The position numbers and the translations under genes were made by a program. A DNA stretch of 64,000 nucleotides, taken from Chromatiales bacterium (GTDB lineage Bacteria > Pseudomonadota > Gammaproteobacteria > Steroidobacterales > GCA-2729495). Below, piece after piece: positions 8,118-16,777 of this stretch (position 1 is the first letter of the stretch; each line of letters starts with the position of its first letter). The notes below the pieces were generated by a model. The model worked only from the letters and a program-made list of their open reading frames with translations. It ran no database searches and had not been told where the DNA came from. The DNA lies in assembly GCA_016789845.1 (NCBI GenBank), contig JAEUQA010000067.1, positions 124,001-188,000 of the forward strand, in the 5' to 3' direction.

Positions 8118-9515
8118 TCAACGCCGGCCGCGTGCGGGTGGCGCCCCGGCGAGGCGCCGGGGTCCCTTCGTCGGGGCGGGCGGGGGTAACGGAGCCGCCG
8201 GTGCAGCGGGCTCGGCGGCCGTCATGGAGCGCGCCGCCAGGTCGTACAGCGCAGCCTGCAGCCCAATGAACCAGACGAAGACCTCGGCCTTGAGAAAGTC
8301 CGTGAACATGCCTGCCATGAGCACGCAGGCCAGGCAGCCGGCCACCGCCGCCCGGTAGGTGCCGAGCCCCTCCGGCAGCCCCGTCCTGTCTAGCGCTTTC
8401 AGGCCGCGCAGCTGCCGGAAGGCCGTCACCAGCAGGCCAGCAAAAAGCATGGCGCCGATCACGCCCTGCTCGGCGAGAACCGTCAGGAAGGTGTTGTGGG
8501 ACGAGCGGGTGCCCAGTGCTTCGCCCCACTCGGTCTTGGCCATGTGCTCCGCGCCGAGATACCGTGGGCTGAGCACGGCCGTTCCCCGGTGGCCCGAGCC
8601 GAAGGGATGATCGAAGGTCATCTGCAGCTGCGCCGTCACCAGGGCGAGGCGGGTCTGGGTGCTCATGTCCACCTCCTCCGGCTGCTCCACTGTTGCCGAG
8701 ATGGTGCCGAGGCGCTCCCAGAACGTGTCGGGTGCCATGCGCAGCAGTATCAGCAGGCCGAGCACTCCGAGGGCGTAGTAGACGCGGCGGAAGCGCGTCG
8801 GGGTCAGCATCAGCATCACGAGACCGCCGAAGATCAGGCCGAGCACCGGCCCCCGGCTCATGGTCTGGATCATGCCGTTAACGATGAACGGGGTGACGGC
8901 GAGCGCTATGAGCCGGATGGGCATCGACCCGCGGAGTATCAGGGCGGATGCGGCCAGCAGGCCGGTCGCGAGCTGCATCGCCAGTGAATTGGCGTCGTCG
9001 ATGCCGGGCCCGCCGACCCCGTCGAAGCGGCCGTCGAGACGGCCCGACTCCGGGGTGACGAAGACGATCCACCCGAGGAAGAAGCAGCCGAGCACGTGGG
9101 CGAGCAGGACGTTGCCGAAGATCTCCTCCGTCTGCACGACGGCATAGATCAGGTAGACGAGCAGCAGGTACTTCGTGAAGAGGATCCCGGCCTCCATGTG
9201 CTCCTCCGGCGCCAGCGCCCAGGGTAGCTGGATCCAGAACCAGACCACGAAGAGCAGGAAGAGTCGCACCGAATTGTTGTGCAGCCAGCCGGGGCGCCCG
9301 GGAATGGCCTCTGCCCGCCACAGGGAGAGCAGGGTGACGAACGCCGCGAGCAGCGACCAGCGCACGTCGGGGAGCATCTCCCCCCACCAGCGGTCCGGTG
9401 GGTGGAGGTAGAAGATCGCCACGTAGGTATACAGCCCGAACGCCGGGTGCCGAACGAGGCTCAGGATGAGCCCGCCCGAGAATGCGATCAGGAATATGGC
9501 GGAGGTCAGCGACAC
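8118..9515 (-). CDS. O-antigen ligase / polymerase-like membrane protein, exosortase-A-associated
   Basis: A 465-residue polytopic membrane protein with about ten hydrophobic segments. A large periplasmic loop near 290-370 contains GSGHRGTAVLSP and GTRSSHNTFLTVLAEQGVIG, the second being the Wzy/WaaL signature (H-N-x-[YF/FL]-L). Family members (TIGR03097-like) are called putative O-glycosylation ligases of the exosortase-A system. In this locus it is also the best candidate for the EPS polymerase, because no other Wzy-like protein is visible. The start is GTG at 9515. The C-terminal 40 residues are Pro/Ala/Arg-rich and probably cytoplasmic. Confidence 0.85.
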   Translation of the reverse strand: MSLTSAIFLIAFSGGLILSLVRHPAFGLYTYVAIFYLHPPDRWWGEMLPDVRWSLLAAFVTLLSLWRAEAIPGRPGWLHNNSVRLFLLFVVWFWIQLPWALAPEEHMEAGILFTKYLLLVYLIYAVVQTEEIFGNVLLAHVLGCFFLGWIVFVTPESGRLDGRFDGVGGPGIDDANSLAMQLATGLLAASALILRGSMPIRLIALAVTPFIVNGMIQTMSRGPVLGLIFGGLVMLMLTPTRFRRVYYALGVLGLLILLRMAPDTFWERLGTISATVEQPEEVDMSTQTRLALVTAQLQMTFDHPFGSGHRGTAVLSPRYLGAEHMAKTEWGEALGTRSSHNTFLTVLAEQGVIGAMLFAGLLVTAFRQLRGLKALDRTGLPEGLGTYRAAVAGCLACVLMAGMFTDFLKAEVFVWFIGLQAALYDLAARSMTAAEPAAPAAPLPPPAPTKGPRRLAGAPPARGRR

Positions 9516-9630
9516 CGTCGGCTTGCCCTGTTCAGTCCGTTGAGGCCCGGGGAAAGGCTTGCGCCAGCGAACCCTACGGTACCATCCCGGGCTGCGTACG
9601 CGGCAGGATTCCGGTCACGTCCCTGCACCC

Positions 9631-11391
9631 TCACAGGCCAAGCCGCCGCGCTGCGAGCCATTGCTCGAGCATCAGCAGATCCCAGATCACGTAGCCGTAG
9701 TAGCCCGGGTGCCCGTCCCGGTGCTGCGCCTGGATGCCGGCCAGGAAGTCGGGGCGGAAGATGTCCCGCGTCGCGAGCGACGCCAGCGTATCCGCCGCCA
9801 GGCGGATGAGGCCGGGAGACGACTTCAGCCAGACGCCGAAGGGCAGGCCGAAGCCGTGCTTGGTCTTGTCCACGATCTGGTCCGGAAGGAAGCCGCGCAT
9901 GGCCTCCTTGTAGAAATGCCGGAGGTTCTGCCCCCGGATCTTGAGTTGCGCCGGGATGCGCAGCGAGAAGTCGAGCAGCTCCGTGTCGAGCATCGGGTAG
10001 CGCACCTCGACCCCGCCCAGTTCGCACATCCGGCCCACCTTTCGCAGGTCGTTGTCCGCGAGGACGAACTTCCAGTCGAAGTACAGGAGCTTGTCCAGGA
10101 CCGGAGCGTCCGGAACCTCGGCCCAGGTGGCGTCCATCACCGCGACGGGATGGTCCTGGTCGATGCGATCCAGGAAGCCCGCCGTGAAGATCGACGTCGG
10201 CGCTTCGCGGAACATGAAATTCCAGGAGTGCAGGCGCTTCGGCAGGGGAATGCTGGCCTGCTGCACGTAGCTGCGGAGCTTGCCGAGGGGCCAGGCGGCG
10301 TCTTCGGGCACCCACTTGAGCAGGCCTTTTTCCAGCAGTCCGCTGCGCAGCGGGCCCGGTAGCCGCCAGTAGTGCTCGAACAGGGCCTGCCGGGTGTAGT
10401 GGGGGTTCCCGGCGAAGATCTCGTCGCCGCCATCCCCCGCGAGCAGCCGGTCGATGCCGGCCCCATGGGCCATGCGGGCACAGAAGTAGGTGGGGATGGC
10501 GGAAGAATTGCCGAAGGGCTCGTCGTAGGCGCCGGCGATGACCGGCAACGCCGCGGCCACGTCCTCCGGCGTCACGATGTACTCCTCGCCGCGGGCGCCG
10601 AAGCGGGAGACGGCGAGGCGGGCAAAGGCCAGTTCATCGTACCCCTCGGTATTGAAGCCGACGGAGAAGGTGCGCGCCGGCACCGGGACCAGCTGCGCGA
10701 GCACGCCGACCACGGTGGAGCTGTCGAGGCCGCCGCTCAGGAACGCACCCGGGTTGACGGCGCCGGCCAGCGCGCGCTCCACGGCCACCCGGAGGCGGCG
10801 ATGCAGTTCCTCGCCGAGCGCCCGGGCATCGCCCCCGGTTCGTCGGGGAAACTCTGGTTGCCAGTAGCGTTCCTCCAGCAGTCGTCCCGCCGCAAGGATC
10901 ACCCTGCCGGCTGGCGGCACCTTGCGCACGCCCGGGTACACGGTGGCCGGGCTGGGCACCATGTGCAGGTACATGTAGTCGTAGACGGCCTGGGGATCGA
11001 GCCGGACGCCCGCCGGCCCGGCCGCGGCCTCCGCCACGGCCAGGGCCGAGGAGCCGAATGCGAGCCCGCCTTCCGGTGTCAGGGCGTAGCTCAAGGGGCG
11101 GATGCCTACCCGGTCCACAGCGAGCAGCGCCCGCTGGCGCCGCGTGTCCACGATGACGGCGGCGAAGGGCCCCGTCACGCTGCGGAATACCTCGTCTCCA
11201 TGGTCCCGGTACGCCCGCAGCAGCGTGCCGGCGGGGCTTTCGCCAGACGGTGGTGGGCCAGTGCCGTACCGGGGCTGCCCGTCGATGCAGATCTCGACGC
11301 CGTCGACGCTGGCCCGGGAGGGCGCACGCCACGCCGCGGCGGGTGATCCGGCAGGCTGACCGGGAGACCAGATTCCGAACATGTCAGCCAT
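9631..11391 (-). CDS. Asparagine-synthase-like amidotransferase with inactive glutaminase domain
   Basis: About 586 residues. The C-terminal synthetase domain is intact: PP-loop SGGLDSSTVV and GDGGDEIFAGN. The N-terminal class II glutaminase domain is degenerate. Family members start MCGI with Cys2 as the nucleophile. Here the equivalent is MFGIW, so the cysteine is phenylalanine, and the usual NGEIYN glutamine-binding motif reads IDGQPRY. The enzyme should therefore use free ammonia or another nucleophile, or adenylate without amide transfer. The start is ATG 11391 or ATG 11382; a GTG at 11463 is possible but would add an unrelated tail. It is the first gene of a minus-strand set, divergent from a GT2 gene. 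Confidence 0.82.
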   Translation of the reverse strand: MADMFGIWSPGQPAGSPAAAWRAPSRASVDGVEICIDGQPRYGTGPPPSGESPAGTLLRAYRDHGDEVFRSVTGPFAAVIVDTRRQRALLAVDRVGIRPLSYALTPEGGLAFGSSALAVAEAAAGPAGVRLDPQAVYDYMYLHMVPSPATVYPGVRKVPPAGRVILAAGRLLEERYWQPEFPRRTGGDARALGEELHRRLRVAVERALAGAVNPGAFLSGGLDSSTVVGVLAQLVPVPARTFSVGFNTEGYDELAFARLAVSRFGARGEEYIVTPEDVAAALPVIAGAYDEPFGNSSAIPTYFCARMAHGAGIDRLLAGDGGDEIFAGNPHYTRQALFEHYWRLPGPLRSGLLEKGLLKWVPEDAAWPLGKLRSYVQQASIPLPKRLHSWNFMFREAPTSIFTAGFLDRIDQDHPVAVMDATWAEVPDAPVLDKLLYFDWKFVLADNDLRKVGRMCELGGVEVRYPMLDTELLDFSLRIPAQLKIRGQNLRHFYKEAMRGFLPDQIVDKTKHGFGLPFGVWLKSSPGLIRLAADTLASLATRDIFRPDFLAGIQAQHRDGHPGYYGYVIWDLLMLEQWLAARRLGL

Positions 11392-11610
11392 GCGTGCCGC
11401 TGGGTGTGGGTCGAGAGTGACGGGCAATTCTTCGGGATGCGCCCGGGCTTGTCCAGCAACCACCCGGCAGATCGCCGGGCGCGGGCCACGGCCCCGCTAA
11501 TGCCAGGTAACGGCCCGCGACCGACTTCCTTGACTTGCGGGCGCCGGACCGGGCAGGGTGCGGTCTGCGTGGCGGGTTCGCCGCCCGACCCGCCGACCGG
11601 ATTTCCAAGG

Positions 11611-12795
11611 ATGCCAACCGGCATGGCCGACAGTCTTGCAACAGCCGCTTTCTGGATCAGTGCCTGCGTGGTTGTCTACGTGTACGCAGGGTATCCCGTT
11701 GCGTTGTGGCTGCTCGGCGTCCTGGGCTTCGGGCGCCCGGTGCGTTCGGCCCCTGTCGAGCCGCCGGTGACGCTCATCGTGTCGGCCTACAACGAGGTCG
11801 CGGTCATTGGCGACAAGCTGCGGAATTCGCTGGCGCTCGACTACCCGGCAGACAGGCTGCACATCCTGGTCGTGTCCGATGCCTCCAGTGACGGCACTGA
11901 CGCGGTGGTTCTTGCCTGCCAGGACCCGCGGGTCGAGTTGCTCCGGATGCCCGAGCGCGGGGGCAAGACGGCTGGCCTGAACGCAGCCGTGCGGCGGGCA
12001 CACGGGGAGATCATCGTGTTCTCCGATGCCAACGCCATGTACGACGTGCTGGCCCTTCGCCACCTGGTGCGAAATTTCGCCGATCCGGAGGTCGGCGCCG
12101 TCACCGGCGAGTCCCGGTACCGCATCGCGGAGGACGACGCATCGACGGACGCGGAGAACCAGTACTGGACCTACGAGCTGTGGATCAAGGGGCTGGAGAG
12201 CAGCCTCGGGTCGCTCGTGGGCGCCGATGGCGCGATCTACGCGGTGCGCAAGGCCCTGTACTCGGACCTGGGCGTGGCCGACCTGTCCGACTTCGTGAAT
12301 CCCCTCCAGGTCGTCGCCCGGGGCTACCGGAACGTCTACGAGGCGGAAGCCGTATCCTGGGAGGGTGGCGCGGAGGGTTTCGGCGCCGAATTCCGTCGCA
12401 AGGTGCGGATCGTCAACCGGGCCTGGCGCGCCACCCTCAAGCTCCGCAGCCTGCTGAATCCCTTCCGCCACGGTTTCTTCGCGCTGCAGTTCATGTCCCA
12501 CAAGGTCCTGCGGTGGTTCGTCCCGTTGTTCCTCCTGGTCATCCTGGTGAGCAATCTCTGGCTCGCGGCAGGCTCGTTGTTCTACGGGGCTACCCTGGCA
12601 GCCCAGGCGTTGCTCTACGGGGCCGCCCTCGGCGGGCTGCTGCTGGAGCGCGCCGGCCGCCCCGTGCGGCTCCTCAACATCCCCTATTACTTCTGCGCGG
12701 TGAACGTGGCCAGCCTGCTCGGCATTGGCCAGGCGCTCGCCGGCCGGACCTACACGACCTGGAACAGCTCCAGGCCGGCAACCCCCGCCGCCTGA
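11611..12795 (+). CDS. Membrane glycosyltransferase family 2
   Basis: A 394-residue GT-A glycosyltransferase with one N-terminal membrane helix (about residues 10-36) and three or four C-terminal helices (about 285-380). The catalytic domain shows SAYNE, VVSDASSDGTD and SDAN (the DXD-like motif), then RGGKTAGLNAA, a pattern shared with poly-GlcNAc and hyaluronan-type synthases. An aromatic/basic VNRAWRA stretch sits where processive enzymes have (Q/R)xxRW. It probably transfers a sugar at the inner face of the membrane; whether it is processive is unclear. The start is ATG 11611. ATG 11623, with AAGGA 11 bases upstream, is an alternative. Confidence 0.82.
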   Translation: MPTGMADSLATAAFWISACVVVYVYAGYPVALWLLGVLGFGRPVRSAPVEPPVTLIVSAYNEVAVIGDKLRNSLALDYPADRLHILVVSDASSDGTDAVVLACQDPRVELLRMPERGGKTAGLNAAVRRAHGEIIVFSDANAMYDVLALRHLVRNFADPEVGAVTGESRYRIAEDDASTDAENQYWTYELWIKGLESSLGSLVGADGAIYAVRKALYSDLGVADLSDFVNPLQVVARGYRNVYEAEAVSWEGGAEGFGAEFRRKVRIVNRAWRATLKLRSLLNPFRHGFFALQFMSHKVLRWFVPLFLLVILVSNLWLAAGSLFYGATLAAQALLYGAALGGLLLERAGRPVRLLNIPYYFCAVNVASLLGIGQALAGRTYTTWNSSRPATPAA

Positions 12796-12864
12796 CGCCG
12801 CTGCTGGCGGCCCGGGCGGTCCTGCGGCACATTGATTGGTGACAACTCGTGGAACATCTCCGGT

Positions 12865-13116
12865 ATGAATGACGTCAAGGAAGTGGTGGAAATCCTGCGA
12901 AGCACGCTGCAGCTGGGCCGGCGGGCCGATGCTTTCACGGCGGACACGCCACTGCTGGGCCATGTTCCCGAGGTGGATTCCATGGCCGTCGTGGCGATTC
13001 TCACCGCCATCGAGGACCAGTACGGCATCAGCATTGATGATGACGAGATGTCGGCCGATGTGTTCGCCACCGTGGGCAGCCTGAGCCGGTTCGTCGACGC
13101 CAAGCGTGGCAGGTGA
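12865..13116 (+). CDS. Acyl carrier protein of the EPS locus
   Basis: An 83-residue acidic four-helix carrier. The phosphopantetheine serine is in PEVDSMAVV (about residue 37), followed by the acidic helix AIEDQYGISIDDDEM. It should carry an acyl or aminoacyl group as a thioester. The ATG at 12865 gives the normal ACP length; a TTG at 12832 would add 11 unrelated residues. Its stop overlaps the start of hydrolase 2 (GTGA), so the two are translationally coupled. It belongs with the ligase (1884), decarboxylase (3508) and the phosphopantetheinyl transferase at 51486, although these are in separate transcripts. Confidence 0.88.
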   Translation: MNDVKEVVEILRSTLQLGRRADAFTADTPLLGHVPEVDSMAVVAILTAIEDQYGISIDDDEMSADVFATVGSLSRFVDAKRGR

Positions 13117-13955
13117 CGCCGGCATTGGGTGAGTCCGGGCACCGCCTCGCGCCGTTCTTCCTGCCGACGGAGGGCGGTGAGATCCTGGTGACCGCGTGGC
13201 TGCCCCGGGAGGCCCCGGTCAGCGAATGGCTGCTGGTCGTTCCACCCTTTGCCGAGGAACTGAATAAATCGCGGCGCATGCTGGCGATGCTGGGGCGGAG
13301 TGCCGCCGCCAGCGGCCGGGGAGCGCTGCTGGTTGATCTCGCCGGGACCGGCGACAGCTGGGGCGACTTCCGCGATGCGCGGTATGCCACATGGCTTGCC
13401 GACCTCATGCGCGCGGCGCGCTGGGCGGAGCAGCAGGGCGGGTCAGTCACGGCCATAGTGGGCCTGCGGTTCGGGGCTCTGCCCGGCATGGAGCTCACCG
13501 GGCAGCTGGCCACGGTCCGGCAACTGCTGCTCTGGCAACCGGCGTTGTCCGGAGCCGACGTGCTCACGCAGTTCCTGCGCCTGCGGACCGCTGCCGGCCT
13601 GACGGGGGGCGGGGAAGCGAAGGAGACCCAGGAAAGCCTGCGCGCCCGGCTGGCTGCCGGCGAACCAGTGGAAGTTGCCGGGTACGACCTCACGCCAGAA
13701 CTCTACGGGGCGCTAAACGGTCGCCACCTGGCCAGCCTGCTGCCCGACCGGCCACTCAGCATCGACTGGTTCCACCTGGTGCGCCAGGCCGGGGCGCCCG
13801 TGCCGGAGGCGATCGGAGTGGCTGCCGGCACGCTGGCGGCGCGCGGCGCCGCGGTGCAGACCCACGCCGTCCAGGGCGATGCCTTCTGGTCGACCGCGGA
13901 GATCGCCGTGTGCGACGCGCTGGTGGCCATGACAGTTGCCCGGCTGGCTCCTTGA
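13113..13955 (+). CDS. Alpha/beta-hydrolase-like protein, exosortase-A hydrolase 2 type
   Basis: A 280-residue alpha/beta-hydrolase-fold protein resembling hydrolase 2 of exosortase-A systems (TIGR03101-like). The N-terminal strand region LLVVPPFAEELNKSRRM is followed by LVDLAGTGDSWG. The nucleophile elbow reads G-L-R-F-G (residues 117-121), so the usual GxSxG serine is arginine and hydrolase activity is doubtful. It begins with GTG overlapping the ACP stop by four bases. Tight coupling to the ACP suggests a role on ACP-bound substrates, for example as a thioesterase-like partner or a structural subunit of hydrolase 1. That role is inferred. Confidence 0.82.
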   Translation: MTPALGESGHRLAPFFLPTEGGEILVTAWLPREAPVSEWLLVVPPFAEELNKSRRMLAMLGRSAAASGRGALLVDLAGTGDSWGDFRDARYATWLADLMRAARWAEQQGGSVTAIVGLRFGALPGMELTGQLATVRQLLLWQPALSGADVLTQFLRLRTAAGLTGGGEAKETQESLRARLAAGEPVEVAGYDLTPELYGALNGRHLASLLPDRPLSIDWFHLVRQAGAPVPEAIGVAAGTLAARGAAVQTHAVQGDAFWSTAEIAVCDALVAMTVARLAP

Positions 13956-13956
13956 T

Positions 13957-14823
13957 ATGCAGACCCGGGTCCAGACGTTCAGCGCCGACGGTGATTGCCT
14001 TGCTGGCGTGCTGCACCTGCCCGAGGCGCCGGCCACCCGGGGGGTCCTGGTGGTCGTGGGCGGTCCCCAGTACCGGGTCGGAAGCCACCGTCAGTTCCTG
14101 CTGCTGGCCCGTGAACTGGCCAAAGCCGGCTTTCCGGTGCTGCGCTTCGACTACCGTGGCATGGGCGACAGCGACGGGGAGCCACGAAGTTTTGAACAGA
14201 TCGATGCCGACATCCGCGCGGCGCTCGATGCGCTGCAGGCCGCCGTGCCGGGCCTCCGTGACGTGGCCATCTGGGGGCTCTGCGACGGTGCGGCGGCCGG
14301 CCTGCTATACGCCCCCAGCGATCCGCGTGTGACCCGCCTGATGCTGCTCAATCCCTGGGTTCGCACCGAAGAAACCCTGGCCAGGTCCTACGTCTCCGAG
14401 TACTACACCCGACGCCTGCTCGACGCGGATTTCTGGCGCAAGCTGGTGAGCGGCCAGGTGCAGATAGGGGCCTCCCTGGGCGGCTTTCTTGGCACGCTGG
14501 CCCGGGCGCTGGGCGTGGGCCAGGGGCCTCCGCCCTCCGCAGCTGCTTCCGGCCAGCTCGAGTCAGGCGGCGATGCAGCCCCCCTCCCAGAGCGCCTCAG
14601 GCGGGCTCTGGTGGCCTTTGGCGGGCAAACCCTGATCATTCTCAGCGGCCGGGACCTGACGGCCGGCGAGTTTCGCGACGTGGCCCGCACGCCGGCCTGG
14701 CAGGCGCTGCTCGGCAGGCCGGGCGTGACGCAGTTCACACTGGATGACGCCGACCACACATTCTCCCGCCGCCAGTGGCGGGACGAGGTGGCGCGCCGCT
14801 GCATTGAGTGGTTGCGACGCTAG
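13957..14823 (+). CDS. Alpha/beta hydrolase, exosortase-A hydrolase 1 type
   Basis: A 288-residue alpha/beta hydrolase similar to hydrolase 1 of exosortase-A loci (TIGR03100-like). It has GVLVVVGGPQYRVGSHRQF (oxyanion region), RFDYRGMGDSDG and the nucleophile elbow G-L-C-D-G at residues 107-111. Cys109 would be the nucleophile, as in dienelactone hydrolase. The C-terminal DDADHTFSRRQW supplies the Asp/His side. ATG 13957 follows the previous stop by one base. The likely reaction is cleavage or transfer of an acyl ester or thioester on the ACP or the polymer; the substrate is unknown. Confidence 0.84.
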   Translation: MQTRVQTFSADGDCLAGVLHLPEAPATRGVLVVVGGPQYRVGSHRQFLLLARELAKAGFPVLRFDYRGMGDSDGEPRSFEQIDADIRAALDALQAAVPGLRDVAIWGLCDGAAAGLLYAPSDPRVTRLMLLNPWVRTEETLARSYVSEYYTRRLLDADFWRKLVSGQVQIGASLGGFLGTLARALGVGQGPPPSAAASGQLESGGDAAPLPERLRRALVAFGGQTLIILSGRDLTAGEFRDVARTPAWQALLGRPGVTQFTLDDADHTFSRRQWRDEVARRCIEWLRR

Positions 14824-14831
14824 TCGGCGGC

Positions 14832-14843
14832 GGGGCTAGCCCC
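14832..14843. terminator. Short palindrome between convergent operons
   Basis: GGGGCTAGCCCC is perfectly self-complementary and lies where the hydrolase operon (+) and the amidotransferase operon (-) meet. There is no T-run, so termination is only suggested. Confidence 0.25.
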
Positions 14844-16764
14844 CCGCGGTGAGCCACTCGGCCAGGTCTGGGGCGGGTTCCCTGTCGAGGAAGAGACGGC
14901 ACCAGAGTTCCAGTGTGATCAGCGCGAAGAGCTGGTCCGTGTGATCGGCGCGATTCGCGCGGTGATCGTCGATCAGCCGGGTCACCACTTCCGGGCGCAG
15001 CAGGCCGCGGCGGGCCACGGCGGCCGGCGACAGCAGGCGGCCGACCACGGGCCCCAGTTCACGCTTCAGCCACCCGCCCATGGGCGGGCCAAAGCCGCGC
15101 TTGCGCCGGTCCAGGGTGACGTCCGGTATGACGCCGCGCATGGCGCGCTTCAGCAGGTAGCGCGTGTGCCGGCCATTGACCCGCAGCTCCGCCGGGACCG
15201 TGGCCGCCAGGTCGACGAGCCGCTCGTCGAGCAGCGGCACCCGCGACTCCAGGGAATGGGCCATGCTCATCTTGTCGGAGAGGAGCAGGAGGTCGTCCGT
15301 TAGCTGGGTGCCGGCATCGGCCAGGAAGATCCGGTCCAGTTCCTGCTCGTCGGGGTAGCGGGCGAGCAGCTGCAGGAGGGCGTCATCGGCTCCGGACGTG
15401 CCTCGCTCCAGCAGTCCGGCCAGCTGGCTGCGCCCGAAGACCTGCATCAGTTCGTGGTAGCGCGCCGACGGTTCTGCATCCGCCAGGGTGGTCAGCGTGC
15501 GCAGGTAGCGGAACATGTTGAGCAGCCGGGAGTGCCGGTCCACCGGGAGGGCGCGACTGAGCGGGCGGAGCGCCATCCGTCGCAACCAGGCCGGCACGCG
15601 CCGGACGAGCCCCACATAGTGGGGCATCATGTAGCGGTCGTAGCCGCCCCACAACTCGTCGCCGCCGACGCCGGACAGGATCACCTTCACGTCCCGGGCG
15701 GCGTGCTGGGCAACCAGGCTAGTGGTCACGATGGCCGAGTCTGCCGTCGGTTCGTCCATGTGCCAGATCAGGCCCGGCAGGAGCGCCACGATCTCGGGCC
15801 TCACCACCAGTTCCTTGTGCTCCGTGCCGTAGCGCGTGGCGATGTCGCGGGCGTAGCTGAGTTCATTGTAGAACGCCCCGCCGGAGGACTCGTCGTAACC
15901 GATGGAGTAGGTGCGCACGGGGCCCAGTGCTGCCGCGGCCATGTAGTGCACGATCATCGTCGAGTCGATGCCGCCGCTCAGGAACGCACCCAGCGGCACG
16001 TCGCTGATCATCTGGGCTTCCACGCTCGCCGCCAGGGCGCCCCGGATCTCCCGGGTCCACTCGTCCATGGTCACCCCGGCCCGGGGCTCCATCCGGAGCT
16101 GCCAGTAGCGGCGCTCCCGCAACGCCCCGTTCTCGACGACGGCCAGGTGTCCGGGCGGCAGCTTGCGGATGCCGGCGAAGAGGCTGTGGGGATTGGGCAC
16201 ATAGCCGAGCGCCAGGTAATCCTCCAGCGCCCGCGCATCGAGCCGGACGTCGATGTCCGGCCGGCCGACCAGCGCCTTCGATTCCGAGGCGAAGGCCACG
16301 GATCCGCCAGTGTTGGCGTAGTAGACCGGCTTGATGCCGAGACGGTCCCGGCCCAGGACCAGGCGCTGGCGCGGTTCGTCCCACAGGGCAAAGCCGAACA
16401 TGCCGCGCAGGCGGGTCACGAAATCGTCGCCGTGCTCTTCGTAAAGGTGCACCAGGACTTCAGCATCGCTGCCTGTCCGGAACCGGTGCCCTTTAGCCGT
16501 AAGCTCCGCCCGCAGTTCGCGGAAGTTGTAGATCTCGCCGTTGCAGACGACCGCCACGGTCCGGTCCTCGTTGAACAGCGGCTGGCGGCCGCCGCTCACG
16601 TCGATGATGGACAGGCGCCGGAGCCCGAGTGCAACCCGGTCGGTCACATGCAGGTCGTCGTCGTCCGGGCCACGGTGCACCATGGACGCGCCGGAACGGG
16701 CGACGGCGGCGCGGTCGGGGTGCCGGCCCGGATGGAGGGAGACTTCGCCGTAGATGCCGCACAT
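14836..16764 (-). CDS. Asparagine synthase (glutamine-hydrolysing) family amidotransferase
   Basis: A 642-residue two-domain amidotransferase. The glutaminase domain is complete: MCGIYGE start with Cys2, HRGPDDD near 31, and CNGEIYNFRELR near 75. The synthetase domain has FLSGGIDSTMIV near 260 and GVGGDELWGGY near 372. It should move ammonia from glutamine to an adenylated carboxylate. In EPS loci the acceptor is probably a uronic acid or an acyl group, not aspartate. It is the last gene of the minus-strand export operon, 13 bases after the FemAB gene. It is one of three paralogues here, the others being at 9631 (glutaminase-dead) and 24715 (intact). Confidence 0.9.
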   Translation of the reverse strand: MCGIYGEVSLHPGRHPDRAAVARSGASMVHRGPDDDDLHVTDRVALGLRRLSIIDVSGGRQPLFNEDRTVAVVCNGEIYNFRELRAELTAKGHRFRTGSDAEVLVHLYEEHGDDFVTRLRGMFGFALWDEPRQRLVLGRDRLGIKPVYYANTGGSVAFASESKALVGRPDIDVRLDARALEDYLALGYVPNPHSLFAGIRKLPPGHLAVVENGALRERRYWQLRMEPRAGVTMDEWTREIRGALAASVEAQMISDVPLGAFLSGGIDSTMIVHYMAAAALGPVRTYSIGYDESSGGAFYNELSYARDIATRYGTEHKELVVRPEIVALLPGLIWHMDEPTADSAIVTTSLVAQHAARDVKVILSGVGGDELWGGYDRYMMPHYVGLVRRVPAWLRRMALRPLSRALPVDRHSRLLNMFRYLRTLTTLADAEPSARYHELMQVFGRSQLAGLLERGTSGADDALLQLLARYPDEQELDRIFLADAGTQLTDDLLLLSDKMSMAHSLESRVPLLDERLVDLAATVPAELRVNGRHTRYLLKRAMRGVIPDVTLDRRKRGFGPPMGGWLKRELGPVVGRLLSPAAVARRGLLRPEVVTRLIDDHRANRADHTDQLFALITLELWCRLFLDREPAPDLAEWLTAGG

Positions 16765-16777
16765 CAGTGGGTGAACG

